This document shows positions 1 to 9,380 of a DNA stretch of 64,000 nucleotides, one piece after another. Under the pieces are notes generated by a model, which was given only the letters and a program-made list of their open reading frames with translations, had not been told where the DNA came from and made no database searches. The position numbers and the translations under genes are program-made. The DNA lies in the NCBI RefSeq assembly GCF_026626885.1, contig NZ_JAPNOA010000025.1, forward strand, positions 62,001 through 126,000. The letters are read 5' to 3'. Within the stretch, counting starts at the first letter, position 1; each line of letters starts with the position of its first letter. The stretch is from Parathalassolituus penaei. GTDB lineage: Bacteria > Pseudomonadota > Gammaproteobacteria > Pseudomonadales > Oceanobacteraceae.

Positions 1-1304
1 TACTGACCTTGCTTCATCAGCTCGGTTACTGCACGGCCGTGTTCCAGCTGGTTACGGGTAGCTTCATCCAGGTCAGAAGCAAACTGGGCGAACGCTGCCA
101 GTTCACGGTACTGAGCCAGAGCCAGACGGATACCACCGCCCAGTTTCTTGATGATCTTGGTCTGCGCTGCACCACCTACACGGGATACAGAGATACCGGC
201 GTTCATCGCTGGACGTACGCCAGAGTTGAACAGACTGGTTTCCAGGAAGATCTGACCGTCAGTAATGGAAATTACGTTGGTCGGAACGAACGCAGAAACG
301 TCACCACCCTGGGTTTCGATGATTGGCAGAGCGGTCAGAGAACCGGTCTTGCCTTCTACACCGCTTACAGACTTCACGTAGTCAGCGTTTACGCGGCAAG
401 CGCGTTCCAGCAGACGTGAGTGCAGGTAGAATACGTCACCTGGGTAAGCTTCACGGCCTGGTGGACGCTTCAGCAGCAGGGAGATCTGACGGTAAGCCCA
501 AGCTTGCTTGGTCAGGTCGTCATAAATGATCAGGGCGTCTTCACCGTTATCCAGGAAGTATTCACCCATGGCACAACCGGAGTACGGAGCCAGGAACTGC
601 ATCGCAGCTGGGTCGGCAGCGCCGGCAGCAACGATGATGGTGTGTTCCATTGCACCGTGTTCTTCCAGCTTGCGCACTACGTTAGCGATAGAAGATTGCT
701 TCTGACCGATAGCAACGTAGATACACTTGATGCCAGAACCTTTCTGGTTGATGATCGCGTCAACAGCCAGAGCAGTTTTACCAGTCTGACGGTCACCGAT
801 GATCAGCTCACGCTGACCACGACCAACTGGAACCATGGAGTCAACGGCCTTGTAACCGGTTGGCAGAGGCTGGTCTACAGACTTACGAGCAATTACGCCA
901 GGAGCTACGCGCTCAACAGGTGCAAAAGTGTTGGTCTCGATTGGGCCTTTGCCGTCGATCGGGTTACCCAGAGCGTCAACTACACGACCCAGCAGAGCCT
1001 TGCCAGTTGGAACTTCCAGAATGCGGCTGGTGCACTTGGCGGTTTGACCTTCGGCCAGACCCTTGTAGTCACCCAGAATTACCGCACCAACGGAGTCACG
1101 TTCCAGGTTCATCGCCAGACCGTAAACGCCGCCTTCAAATTCAATCATTTCACCGTACATGGCATCAGCCAGACCGTGAATACGAACGATACCATCGGAT
1201 ACGGATACGATGGTGCCCTCGTTCTGGGCTTGTGAAGTCACATCAAGATTTTCGATGCGTTTTTTGATGACTTCACTGATCTCGGATGGATTCAGTTGCT
1301 GCAT
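1..1304 (-). CDS. atpA: ATP synthase F1 subunit alpha (partial, C-terminus beyond left edge)
   Basis: Alpha subunit of the cytoplasmic F1 head; it forms the catalytic hexamer with beta. The reading frame starts at an ATG at 1304 ([17 protein letters not shown]) behind a GAGGGA Shine-Dalgarno and runs off the left edge after about 434 codons, against a usual length near 513. The nucleotide-binding loop GDRQTGKTA and the family-typical [11 protein letters not shown] and EQLEHGRAV-like stretches are readable. It is the sixth gene of a leftward atpIBEFHA operon, 15 nt after atpH. Identity is certain; only the end is missing. A second ATG four bases upstream is out of frame. Confidence 0.96.
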   Translation of the reverse strand, partial: MQQLNPSEISEVIKKRIENLDVTSQAQNEGTIVSVSDGIVRIHGLADAMYGEMIEFEGGVYGLAMNLERDSVGAVILGDYKGLAEGQTAKCTSRILEVPTGKALLGRVVDALGNPIDGKGPIETNTFAPVERVAPGVIARKSVDQPLPTGYKAVDSMVPVGRGQRELIIGDRQTGKTALAVDAIINQKGSGIKCIYVAIGQKQSSIANVVRKLEEHGAMEHTIIVAAGAADPAAMQFLAPYSGCAMGEYFLDNGEDALIIYDDLTKQAWAYRQISLLLKRPPGREAYPGDVFYLHSRLLERACRVNADYVKSVSGVEGKTGSLTALPIIETQGGDVSAFVPTNVISITDGQIFLETSLFNSGVRPAMNAGISVSRVGGAAQTKIIKKLGGGIRLALAQYRELAAFAQFASDLDEATRNQLEHGRAVTELMKQGQ

Positions 1305-1319
1305 GCATCGTCCCTCAAA

Positions 1320-1856
1320 TTAGGATTTCATCGCTTCGGCTAACTTGGACAGCTTGCCAGTGATAGAGCCATCAATTACCAGGTCACCAGCACGGATGAT
1401 TGCGCCGCCGATGAGAGACTCATCAACTTCGCTGGTCATGCGTACTTCGCAGTTCAGTTTGGCTTGGAGAGCTTTTGCCAGTTTCGCAGTCTGATCCTCG
1501 CTCAGTGCAAACGCGGACGTTACAACAACGTCAACGGTGTTTTGCATCTGGGCTTTGAGGTCTTCATACAGAGCTGCAATTTCAGGCAACAGCGGCAGGC
1601 GCTTGTTCTCAGCCAGAATGCTTACCAGGTTTTTGGCTGCTTCGTTCAGCTTGTCGCCACATACGTCAATCAGGGCACGTGCTTGCTGGGCGCTGCTCAG
1701 GGAAGGGTGCACCAGCACCTTTGCCATGCTGGCATCAGCCGAAACGGCTGCCAGAGTGGCCAGGCTGGATGACCATGCATCCAGACTGTTCTGTTCCTGA
1801 GCATCAGCAAACACTGCCTTTGCGTATGGCCGAGCGAGAGTAGTTAATTCAGCCAT
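1320..1856 (-). CDS. atpH: ATP synthase F1 subunit delta
   Basis: Delta subunit (178 aa, the usual length) of the peripheral stalk, linking the b dimer to the top of the alpha3beta3 head. The sequence begins [16 protein letters not shown], the family N-terminal signature, and ends with the conserved [15 protein letters not shown] segment at about residues 150-164. It lies between atpF (11 nt gap) and atpA in the atp operon and is soluble, with no membrane segment. Order and length agree with the canonical gammaproteobacterial operon. Confidence 0.97.
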   Translation of the reverse strand: MAELTTLARPYAKAVFADAQEQNSLDAWSSSLATLAAVSADASMAKVLVHPSLSSAQQARALIDVCGDKLNEAAKNLVSILAENKRLPLLPEIAALYEDLKAQMQNTVDVVVTSAFALSEDQTAKLAKALQAKLNCEVRMTSEVDESLIGGAIIRAGDLVIDGSITGKLSKLAEAMKS

Positions 1857-1867
1857 GGCAACCCCGC

Positions 1868-2338
1868 TTAAAGCTCGTCAGCAAGTTTATTCAGAAGTTC
1901 AGCGTGTGCTGCTGCGTCCACTGACTTGCCGAGGATTTTCGCTGCACCGGTAACGGCCAGCTCAGAAACCTGCTTGCGCAGGGCTTCTTTAGCGCGGTTA
2001 ACCTCTTGCTCAATCTCGGATTGAGCAGCGGCTTTCAGGCGTTCACCTTCAGCGCGAGCGGTTTCTTTCGCTTCGTCGATGATTTGGTTAGCACGCTTGT
2101 TAGCCTGTTCGATGATTTCGGCAGCTTTTTCCTTGCTTTCACGCAGTTGGGAAGCGGCTTTTTCTTTAGCCAGTTCCAGGTCGCGTTCGGCACGGTTGGC
2201 TGCGTCCAGACCATCGGCAATCTTCTTTTCACGCTCGTGCATGGCACCCAGCAGGTGGGGCCATACGAATTTCATGCAGAACCACACGAAAATCGCGAAA
2301 GTGATGATTTGGCCGATAAGAGTCGCGTTAATGTTCAC
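1868..2338 (-). CDS. atpF: ATP synthase Fo subunit b
   Basis: Subunit b (156 aa, same length as in E. coli), the stator stalk. One N-terminal membrane helix covers roughly residues 5-25 ([19 protein letters not shown]). It is followed by a long charged, Ala-rich coiled-coil region to about residue 140 that dimerises and reaches up to delta. It sits between atpE and atpH in the operon. Nothing unusual is seen. Confidence 0.97.
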   Translation of the reverse strand: MNINATLIGQIITFAIFVWFCMKFVWPHLLGAMHEREKKIADGLDAANRAERDLELAKEKAASQLRESKEKAAEIIEQANKRANQIIDEAKETARAEGERLKAAAQSEIEQEVNRAKEALRKQVSELAVTGAAKILGKSVDAAAHAELLNKLADEL

Positions 2339-2396
2339 GCCAGGGCCCTCGTGTTCGTTGGTAAAGGAAGTTCGTTAAAAAAGGAACTAACCCTTA

Positions 2397-3590
<1,194 letters not shown>

Positions 3591-3612
3591 TTACTCTCAA
3601 TCCGTAGGTGTT

Positions 3613-4017
3613 TTATAAATTAACGACTTTTGCTGACGCCACGTGGCTCAGCTGCACTGTTATAAATCCGGCAAACAATGCAAGTACATTCAGGGGCTCC
3701 ACGCGCTGGAAGATGGCTATGAAACACAGCGCTGTGAGCACAAATTTCCAGGATTCACCCTGGTAGAAGGACTGGACCACAAGATGTGCGGAACGGGCGC
3801 CTGAGTAGCGGAATGCACGCCAAATGAAGTAGGCATTGGGTACAGCGCACGTAAGGCCTCCCAGAAATGCCGATTTGGCGGCTACATCGCTGTGTAACCA
3901 GGCGACCAGTGCAGAAATCAGTGTCAGTGCCAGCTGCATGATGACAATTCGATAAGCTGGAGGGCGCGGAACAGTAGACAACCCGACCTCGATATATTCG
4001 ATTTCTGCTTTGGCCAA
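3613..4017 (-). CDS. atpI: ATP synthase accessory protein AtpI
   Basis: Small four-helix membrane protein (134 aa) at the head of the atp operon, thought to help c-ring assembly and Mg2+ handling. Hydrophobic segments lie at about residues 25-43, 47-66, 86-104 and 108-128, with the family motif GGLTCAVPNAYF in the middle. The frame opens with a TTG codon (4017) and no strong Shine-Dalgarno, so the exact start is uncertain. The first in-frame ATG would fall inside the first membrane helix, which favours the TTG or another nearby non-ATG start. Confidence 0.88.
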   Translation of the reverse strand: MAKAEIEYIEVGLSTVPRPPAYRIVIMQLALTLISALVAWLHSDVAAKSAFLGGLTCAVPNAYFIWRAFRYSGARSAHLVVQSFYQGESWKFVLTALCFIAIFQRVEPLNVLALFAGFITVQLSHVASAKVVNL

Positions 4018-4247
4018 TCCAAAAGCGCCGTGATTATATGGGCAAGGTATCAGGTGTTCAACTCATAACGGTTCCAATTCGTCATAAATTGGTCGTAGTG
4101 CTTTCGGGGAACGCAAGTCGCTTGACAGGGATCAGTTTTTTGCGATTTTGGCGACTAATCGGCTGAGAAACCGCATGAAGTCAGAAGATTCGTCGGCCTG
4201 CACCATTTTGGACACAGGCCTTCGGGAGTAGAAAGGTTAATTCCGGC

Positions 4248-5174
4248 TTATTGAATGTGGCCCAGAATGCCGTCCAGTTCGTCCAGGCTGGAATAATTGA
4301 TGACGAGTTTTCCTTTACCACCACTGCCGTGCTGGATTGCAACTTTCGCTCCCAGACGATCACCCAACACCCGCTCAAGACGCTGGATATCCGGATCAAC
4401 CGGTGTTTTTACCGGCTTGGTTTCATCCTGTTTCTGCTCGTGTTGACGCACCAGTGCTTCGGTCTGGCGTACGGTCATGCCTTTGGCGACAACCTGTACC
4501 GCAGCGTCACTCTGGGCCTGACCGTCGAGGCCGAGCAGGGCGCGGGCATGGCCCATTTCGATATCGCCGTTCTCGAGCAGGCGTTTGACATCGCCATTAA
4601 GATTCATCAGACGCAGCAGGTTGGCCACGGTTGTCCGGTTTTTGCCAACCGCAGCGGCAACTTCCTGCTGGGTCAGTTCAAACTCGGTCTGCAGTCGGTG
4701 CAGGGCAATCGCCTCTTCCATCGGATTAAGGTCTTCGCGCTGGATGTTCTCGATCAGCGCCATGGCAATTGCGGCTTCGTCAGCGACGTTACGGATCAAT
4801 ACCGGAATCGGATCAAGACCCGCCAGACGTGATGCGCGCCAGCGGCGTTCACCAGCGATGATTTCGTAACGATCTTCTGAACCCGCCAGCAAACGCACCA
4901 CAATCGGCTGCATCAGTCCCTGGACACGAATCGACTCAGCCAGTTCCTCCAGCGCTTCCGGCTGAATATCACGACGCGGCTGATATTGGCCTGGCTGAAT
5001 GTGATCCAGCGGCAAACGGGTCAGATCACGCTCAGCCGCCGGTGTCGCACCCAGCGCTGCAGGCTCGTCACTGCGTTCGCTGTCGAATTCTTCACCTTCG
5101 GCCATGGCAGCCTGGGAAGCTGCCAGCAGGGCATCAAGTCCGCGGCCCAGTCCGCGTTTACGTTTCGTGTTCAA
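4248..5174 (-). CDS. parB: Chromosome partitioning protein ParB (parS-binding CTPase)
   Basis: ParB/Spo0J (308 aa) binds parS, hydrolyses CTP and spreads as a sliding clamp; it partners ParA in origin segregation. Visible are a poorly conserved N-terminus beginning KRKRGLGRGLDALL (the ParA-contacting tip), the CTP-binding motif GERRWRAS at about residue 120, a helix-turn-helix around residues 150-200 (TQQEVAAAVGKNRTTVANLLR) and a C-terminal dimerisation domain. It overlaps parA by 4 nt (ATGA), so the two are translationally coupled. Candidate parS targets lie at 25.5-32.0 kb in this window. Confidence 0.97.
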   Translation of the reverse strand: MNTKRKRGLGRGLDALLAASQAAMAEGEEFDSERSDEPAALGATPAAERDLTRLPLDHIQPGQYQPRRDIQPEALEELAESIRVQGLMQPIVVRLLAGSEDRYEIIAGERRWRASRLAGLDPIPVLIRNVADEAAIAMALIENIQREDLNPMEEAIALHRLQTEFELTQQEVAAAVGKNRTTVANLLRLMNLNGDVKRLLENGDIEMGHARALLGLDGQAQSDAAVQVVAKGMTVRQTEALVRQHEQKQDETKPVKTPVDPDIQRLERVLGDRLGAKVAIQHGSGGKGKLVINYSSLDELDGILGHIQ

Positions 5175-5971
5175 ACCTGTTCTCTCACTTTGTCTGCACC
5201 ACGACGGCTGCGATGGCGACGATTCATTTCACCGGCCAGAGCCAGATACGCCAGCGCACCACGGGAAGTGCGGTCATATACCAGTGCCGGAACGCCGTGA
5301 CTTGGCGCTTCAGCAAGGCGAATATTGCGTGGAATGACGGTGTCGTAGAGCTTGTCACCAAAGTGTTCGGTGAGCTGGGCTGAGACGTCATTGGTCAGGC
5401 CGGCGCGCGGGTCATACATGGTGCGCAGCAGGCCTTCGATTTGCAGATCCGGATTATAGGCTTCACGGATCGATTCGACGGTTTCCATCAGGGCACTCAG
5501 GCCTTCCAGCGCAAAGTATTCACATTGCATCGGGATGAACACCGCTTCCGATGCCACCATGGCATTGACGGTGAGCATGCTCAGTGATGGTGGGCAGTCG
5601 ATCAGAATATAGTCATACCGGTCGGATACTTCCGCCAGCGCACGCTTGAGGCGCAACTCGCGGCCAATCACATTGATCAGCTCAACTTCGGCAGCGGTCA
5701 GGTCGGCATTGGCAGGCAGCAGGTCATAACCCGCTTCCGGACATTTGACGATGGCTTCTTCAGTACTGCACTTGCGAGTCAGCACCTCGTAAAGGGATTT
5801 TTCGAGGTGGTACTTGTCGACACCACTGCCGGTGGTGGCGTTGCCTTGCGGATCAAGGTCCAGCAGCAACACCTTGCGGCGGGTAGCAGCCAGCGATGCG
5901 GCCAGGTTTACTGCGGTGGTGGTTTTGCCCACCCCGCCTTTCTGATTGGTGATCGCCAGTATCATCGTCAT
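5171..5971 (-). CDS. parA: Chromosome partitioning ATPase ParA (Soj)
   Basis: MinD/ParA-family ATPase that moves ParB-parS complexes. The deviant Walker A KGGVGKTT follows directly after MTMILAITNQ, and the family motifs DLDPQGNATTG and DYILIDCPPSL are present. I chose the ATG at 5971 (266 aa) because the family starts right before the P-loop and GAGTAA lies a suitable distance upstream. An upstream in-frame ATG at 6028 would add 19 unrelated residues and overlap the end of rsmG; the ATG at 5965 is equally possible. It forms a leftward rsmG-parA-parB cluster. Confidence 0.96.
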   Translation of the reverse strand: MTMILAITNQKGGVGKTTTAVNLAASLAATRRKVLLLDLDPQGNATTGSGVDKYHLEKSLYEVLTRKCSTEEAIVKCPEAGYDLLPANADLTAAEVELINVIGRELRLKRALAEVSDRYDYILIDCPPSLSMLTVNAMVASEAVFIPMQCEYFALEGLSALMETVESIREAYNPDLQIEGLLRTMYDPRAGLTNDVSAQLTEHFGDKLYDTVIPRNIRLAEAPSHGVPALVYDRTSRGALAYLALAGEMNRRHRSRRGADKVREQV

Positions 5972-6017
5972 GACGGTTACTCGAATCGGATTACGGAAAA
6001 AACAGGGTATCGGCTCA

Positions 6018-6671
6018 TCATGAGCCAATCACCAGTCGCAGCAGGTGGCGTTGCCCCTCAACACCCGGAACTTCCAGTTCCAGACTGCTTTGCAGCTGGA
6101 TATCCGCTGGCAGGGCATCCAGCTCATCCTGCGGAAACTGGCCTTTCATGGCGAGAAAACAACCACCATCTGCCAGCAGGTGACGGCACCACTGCACCAT
6201 GTCCTGCAACGAGGCAAAAGCACGGCTGGTGATCATGTCAAACGGCTGGGGAGGCTCATATGCCTCAACCCGGCCATTCACAATGGTCACGTTGTCCAGC
6301 TTCAGGGCTGTTTTGGCCTGAAACAGGAAACGGGTTTTCTTGCCATTACTGTCGAGCAGGGTGAACTTCCGCTCAGGGTGCATGATCGCCAGTACCACCC
6401 CCGGCAGTCCCGGGCCTGTGCCCACATCAATGATGTGCTGGGCAGTGCCGAGATGTTGGCTGATCGCCAGACTGTCGAGCAGGTGCAGGTTGACCATCTC
6501 GTCGGTATTACGGATGGCGGTCAGATTATAGGCACGGTTCCACTTGGCCAGCAGGCCCAGATACAGCATCAGATTACGCAGCTGTTCGCTGGTCAGGGTC
6601 AGGCCAAGGCGTTCGGCGCCCTGTTGCAATTTGCCCGTCAGGCGGGCATCTCCGGCAACGGCTTCCGGCAT
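6018..6671 (-). CDS. rsmG: 16S rRNA (guanine527-N7)-methyltransferase RsmG
   Basis: RsmG/GidB (217 aa) methylates G527 of 16S rRNA with SAM. The SAM-binding motif DVGTGPGLPGVVLAIM lies at about residues 81-96, preceded by the conserved LLAKWNRAYNLTAI, and there is a later FDMITSRAFASL motif. It starts at an ATG at 6671 with GAGGT about 10 nt upstream. In many gammaproteobacteria it directly follows mnmG; here a 4.7-kb block separates the two, and it clusters instead with parAB. Confidence 0.96.
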   Translation of the reverse strand: MPEAVAGDARLTGKLQQGAERLGLTLTSEQLRNLMLYLGLLAKWNRAYNLTAIRNTDEMVNLHLLDSLAISQHLGTAQHIIDVGTGPGLPGVVLAIMHPERKFTLLDSNGKKTRFLFQAKTALKLDNVTIVNGRVEAYEPPQPFDMITSRAFASLQDMVQWCRHLLADGGCFLAMKGQFPQDELDALPADIQLQSSLELEVPGVEGQRHLLRLVIGS

Positions 6672-7011
6672 GTCGCTTCAGACCTCATATGAGTCGGATT
6701 CAATAGGGCGGCGGATACTAGCACATTTCCAACCAACCACAGGCAGGCTGTCCGTATTCTTGCCCTCTGGCAAGCCGCTTTCAACCTTTGATGCGGCAAA
6801 AAGCCGGTTGTTCGGCGCCTCTGTGCGCTGAATCCGGGGTTTAAGGCAGAATTAAGACAGTCCCGACCATACTGGTTGCCACATCCCGTCACAGAATTCG
6901 CAAGACCCTGCCATACTGGCCGGGCCTGAACCGGAATGGCCACCACTCATGGGGATTCTGACCAGAGCCTGTCCGGGTGGTCCCGGCATTCCGTACTGAG
7001 GAGGTATTCGT
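6672..7011. other. Intergenic region between rsmG and the PepSY gene
   Basis: These 340 nt lie between the divergent rsmG and PepSY genes. Short open frames occur on both strands but have proline/arginine-rich composition and no ribosome sites, so I do not call them. The GAGGAGG ribosome site of the PepSY gene ends the interval at about 7000-7006. No confident promoter, repeat or RNA structure is recognised. Confidence 0.5.
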
Positions 7012-7371
7012 ATGAACATCCGTCGGTTATTGGCAGTCGTGCTCACTGCCCTGATGACCATTTCCAGCGTGTCGGTGCAGGCATCAGAAACTCCCGATCC
7101 ACGTCAGATCAAACGCTGGGTCGACGATGGCACCATCCTGCCGCTCGACGAAGTCCTGCGCCGCCAGAAACTGCCGGGGCGAGTACTGGACGTGGATCTT
7201 GAATATGAAGATGACGTGCTGGTGTACGAAGTCAAATGGCTGGATGACAGCGGCCATCGTCACAAACTGTTTCTGGATGCCCGCACCGGCCAGCGCATCG
7301 ACTGGCGTCACCGCGAGCATGATCACGAACATAAACGCGACAACAACGGCGAGAGGCGCCCACAACCATGA
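7012..7371 (+). CDS. PepSY-domain periplasmic protein
   Basis: Exported 119-aa protein. A signal peptide covers residues 1-24 (LLAVVLTALMTISSVSVQA), followed by one PepSY-like fold (ILPLDEVLRRQKLPGRVLDVDLEYED, then VYEVKWLDDSG, then LFLDARTGQRID) at residues 42-102. The C-terminal tail is rich in His, Asp and Arg. A strong GAGGAGG ribosome site precedes it. Its stop overlaps the start of the response regulator by 4 nt, so it is coupled to the two-component system and probably modulates or reports to the sensor kinase. The His-rich tail could bind metal, but this is inference. Confidence 0.85.
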   Translation: MNIRRLLAVVLTALMTISSVSVQASETPDPRQIKRWVDDGTILPLDEVLRRQKLPGRVLDVDLEYEDDVLVYEVKWLDDSGHRHKLFLDARTGQRIDWRHREHDHEHKRDNNGERRPQP

Positions 7372-8033
7372 AATTGCTGCTGGTAGAAGACAATCTGTTA
7401 CTGGCAGATCAGCTCAAACCCTTGTTGACCAAAGCCGGTTATGCGGTTGAACACGCTGATAATGGCATTGATGCCCAATTTATGGGTGAACAGGAAAATT
7501 TTGACCTGATCGTGCTGGATCTGGGTCTGCCCGGTCGTAATGGTCTGGAGGTGCTGCGCAACTGGCGCCAGCAAGGGCGTCGGATGCCGGTACTGATCCT
7601 GACCGCCCGTGACGCCTGGCATGAACGGGTGGATGGCCTCAAGGCCGGTGCTGACGACTATCTCGGCAAACCCTTCCACAGCGAGGAATTGCTGGCGCGC
7701 CTGCAAGCCATCAGCCGGCGCAGCGCTGGTCAGGCCAATAACCAGTTGCAATGGCAGGGCGTCACCCTTGATATCGACAGCCAGACAGCCACCACCAGCA
7801 ATGGCGACAGCATCAGTCTGACTGCCATTGAATACCGCCTGCTGCATTGCCTGATGCAGGAACCGGCACGTATTCACTCCAAAACCAGCCTCAGCGAGCG
7901 TATGTACGAAGAAGACCAGCTGCGCGACAGCAACGTCATCGAGGTATACATCAATCGCCTGCGCCAGTACTTCGGCAAGGACTTTATTGAAACCCGTCGT
8001 GGCCAGGGTTATCGGCTGCGGCCTGCGCCATGA
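7368..8033 (+). CDS. OmpR/PhoP-family response regulator
   Basis: DNA-binding response regulator (221 aa). The receiver domain occupies residues 1-115 with the acidic pocket E7/D8, phosphoacceptor D51 in VLDLGLPG, T79 and K101. A winged-helix effector domain fills residues 125-218 and ends with the typical IETRRGQGYRL. It overlaps PepSY upstream and the histidine kinase downstream by 4 nt each. The arrangement resembles PhoP/QseB-type regulators, but the inducing signal cannot be read from sequence. Confidence 0.95.
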   Translation: MKLLLVEDNLLLADQLKPLLTKAGYAVEHADNGIDAQFMGEQENFDLIVLDLGLPGRNGLEVLRNWRQQGRRMPVLILTARDAWHERVDGLKAGADDYLGKPFHSEELLARLQAISRRSAGQANNQLQWQGVTLDIDSQTATTSNGDSISLTAIEYRLLHCLMQEPARIHSKTSLSERMYEEDQLRDSNVIEVYINRLRQYFGKDFIETRRGQGYRLRPAP

Positions 8034-9373
8034 GTTCAATCCAGCGCCAACTGCGCCAACAACTGTTGTTAACGCTGATTCTGGTACTCGGCGGTACGCT
8101 GGTATTGCTCGATTACGGCGTCCGCCAGCTGACCGAACACTACATCATGACCCGTCTGGAGCATGACACCGACAGCCTGCTGACCGCTCTGGAAATTGAA
8201 AACGGCAAACCGGTATTACCAATCGAACGCCAGGCCTCTATTTACCAGCGCGCCTACTCTGGCCATTACTTCATGATTCTCAGTGATGCCGGCAACCTGT
8301 TCAGCCGCTCCCTATGGGATCTGGATATTCAGGCCCCACCATTGCCACCCGGCCTGGATTTGCATGGCCAGATGCCGGGCCCCGATAACCAGAGCTGGTT
8401 ATGGCACGCCCTCGGGGTCGAACTGGACGATGACAACGGCAACAACATCAAACTGACGATCTGGGTTGCCGAAGACATCAGCCCGCTACGCGGTGAAATG
8501 CGCACCTTCCGGATGGCTGCGCTGGGATTACTGGTGTTGGCGTTACTGGTGCTGTTATACGGCCAGCGCAGGGCACTGATCACAGCCTTTACACGCCTCG
8601 ATCCGTTACAACAACAGCTGCGCGCCATGCGTTATGGCGAACTCAACCTGGATATTGAACAGGTTCCGGATGAAGTACGGCCTCTGGTCGAAGAAATCCG
8701 CCATTTGCTGGGCCTGCTGGAGCAACGGGTCAGTCGCTCCCGCAATGCCCTTGGCAATCTGGCTCATGACATGAAACGGCCTCTGCAACAGCTCAACCTG
8801 CTGGCACCGGAGTTACCGGACCAGACCGGCAAACAGTTTCAGCATGCCATTAATGAACTGCAACGAATGGTTGAACGAGAATTGCGGCGAGCGCGTATTG
8901 TCGGGGTTTCGTCACCGGGCCGTCAGACCCGCCTGAGTGAGGAATTACCACCCCTGCTGGACGTATTGAGCCGGATTTATCCGCAACACTCGCTCAAGGC
9001 CGATTACCCGGCGGACAGCAGTTTGCCGCAAGACCGCGACGATATGCTGGAGTTACTGGGCAACCTGCTCGATAACGCCTGTAAATACGGTCACCAGCAG
9101 GTGCAGCTGAGCGTCAGCCGGGAGCAAGCCGACAGCTGGACGATCCGGGTTGAAGATGATGGCCCCGGCATTCCAGCAGAGCAGACCCAACATCTGTTAC
9201 AACGAGGAACCCGTCTCGATGAATCCGGCAGCGGCTCCGGCCTTGGCCTCGCCATCTGCCAGGATATCGTCAACAGCTATGGCGGCCGCCTGCAGTTATA
9301 TCCAGCCAGCCGTGGCCAGGGATTGATGGTCGAGGTCTGGCTACCCGACCAGCCCACCGTCAGCCACTCATAA
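8030..9373 (+). CDS. Sensor histidine kinase (PhoQ/QseC-like)
   Basis: Membrane histidine kinase (447 aa). The first membrane helix is near residues 11-28, followed by a periplasmic sensor of about 130 residues, a second helix near residues 163-185, a HAMP-like linker, the H-box GNLAHDMKRPLQQL (phospho-His near residue 245) and an ATPase domain. The ATPase domain carries the N box LLDNACKYGH, DDGPGI and GSGLGLAI. It is the cognate kinase of the overlapping response regulator. The periplasmic domain has no motif I can name. Confidence 0.94.
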   Translation: MSSIQRQLRQQLLLTLILVLGGTLVLLDYGVRQLTEHYIMTRLEHDTDSLLTALEIENGKPVLPIERQASIYQRAYSGHYFMILSDAGNLFSRSLWDLDIQAPPLPPGLDLHGQMPGPDNQSWLWHALGVELDDDNGNNIKLTIWVAEDISPLRGEMRTFRMAALGLLVLALLVLLYGQRRALITAFTRLDPLQQQLRAMRYGELNLDIEQVPDEVRPLVEEIRHLLGLLEQRVSRSRNALGNLAHDMKRPLQQLNLLAPELPDQTGKQFQHAINELQRMVERELRRARIVGVSSPGRQTRLSEELPPLLDVLSRIYPQHSLKADYPADSSLPQDRDDMLELLGNLLDNACKYGHQQVQLSVSREQADSWTIRVEDDGPGIPAEQTQHLLQRGTRLDESGSGSGLGLAICQDIVNSYGGRLQLYPASRGQGLMVEVWLPDQPTVSHS

Positions 9374-9380
9374 CAGGGCC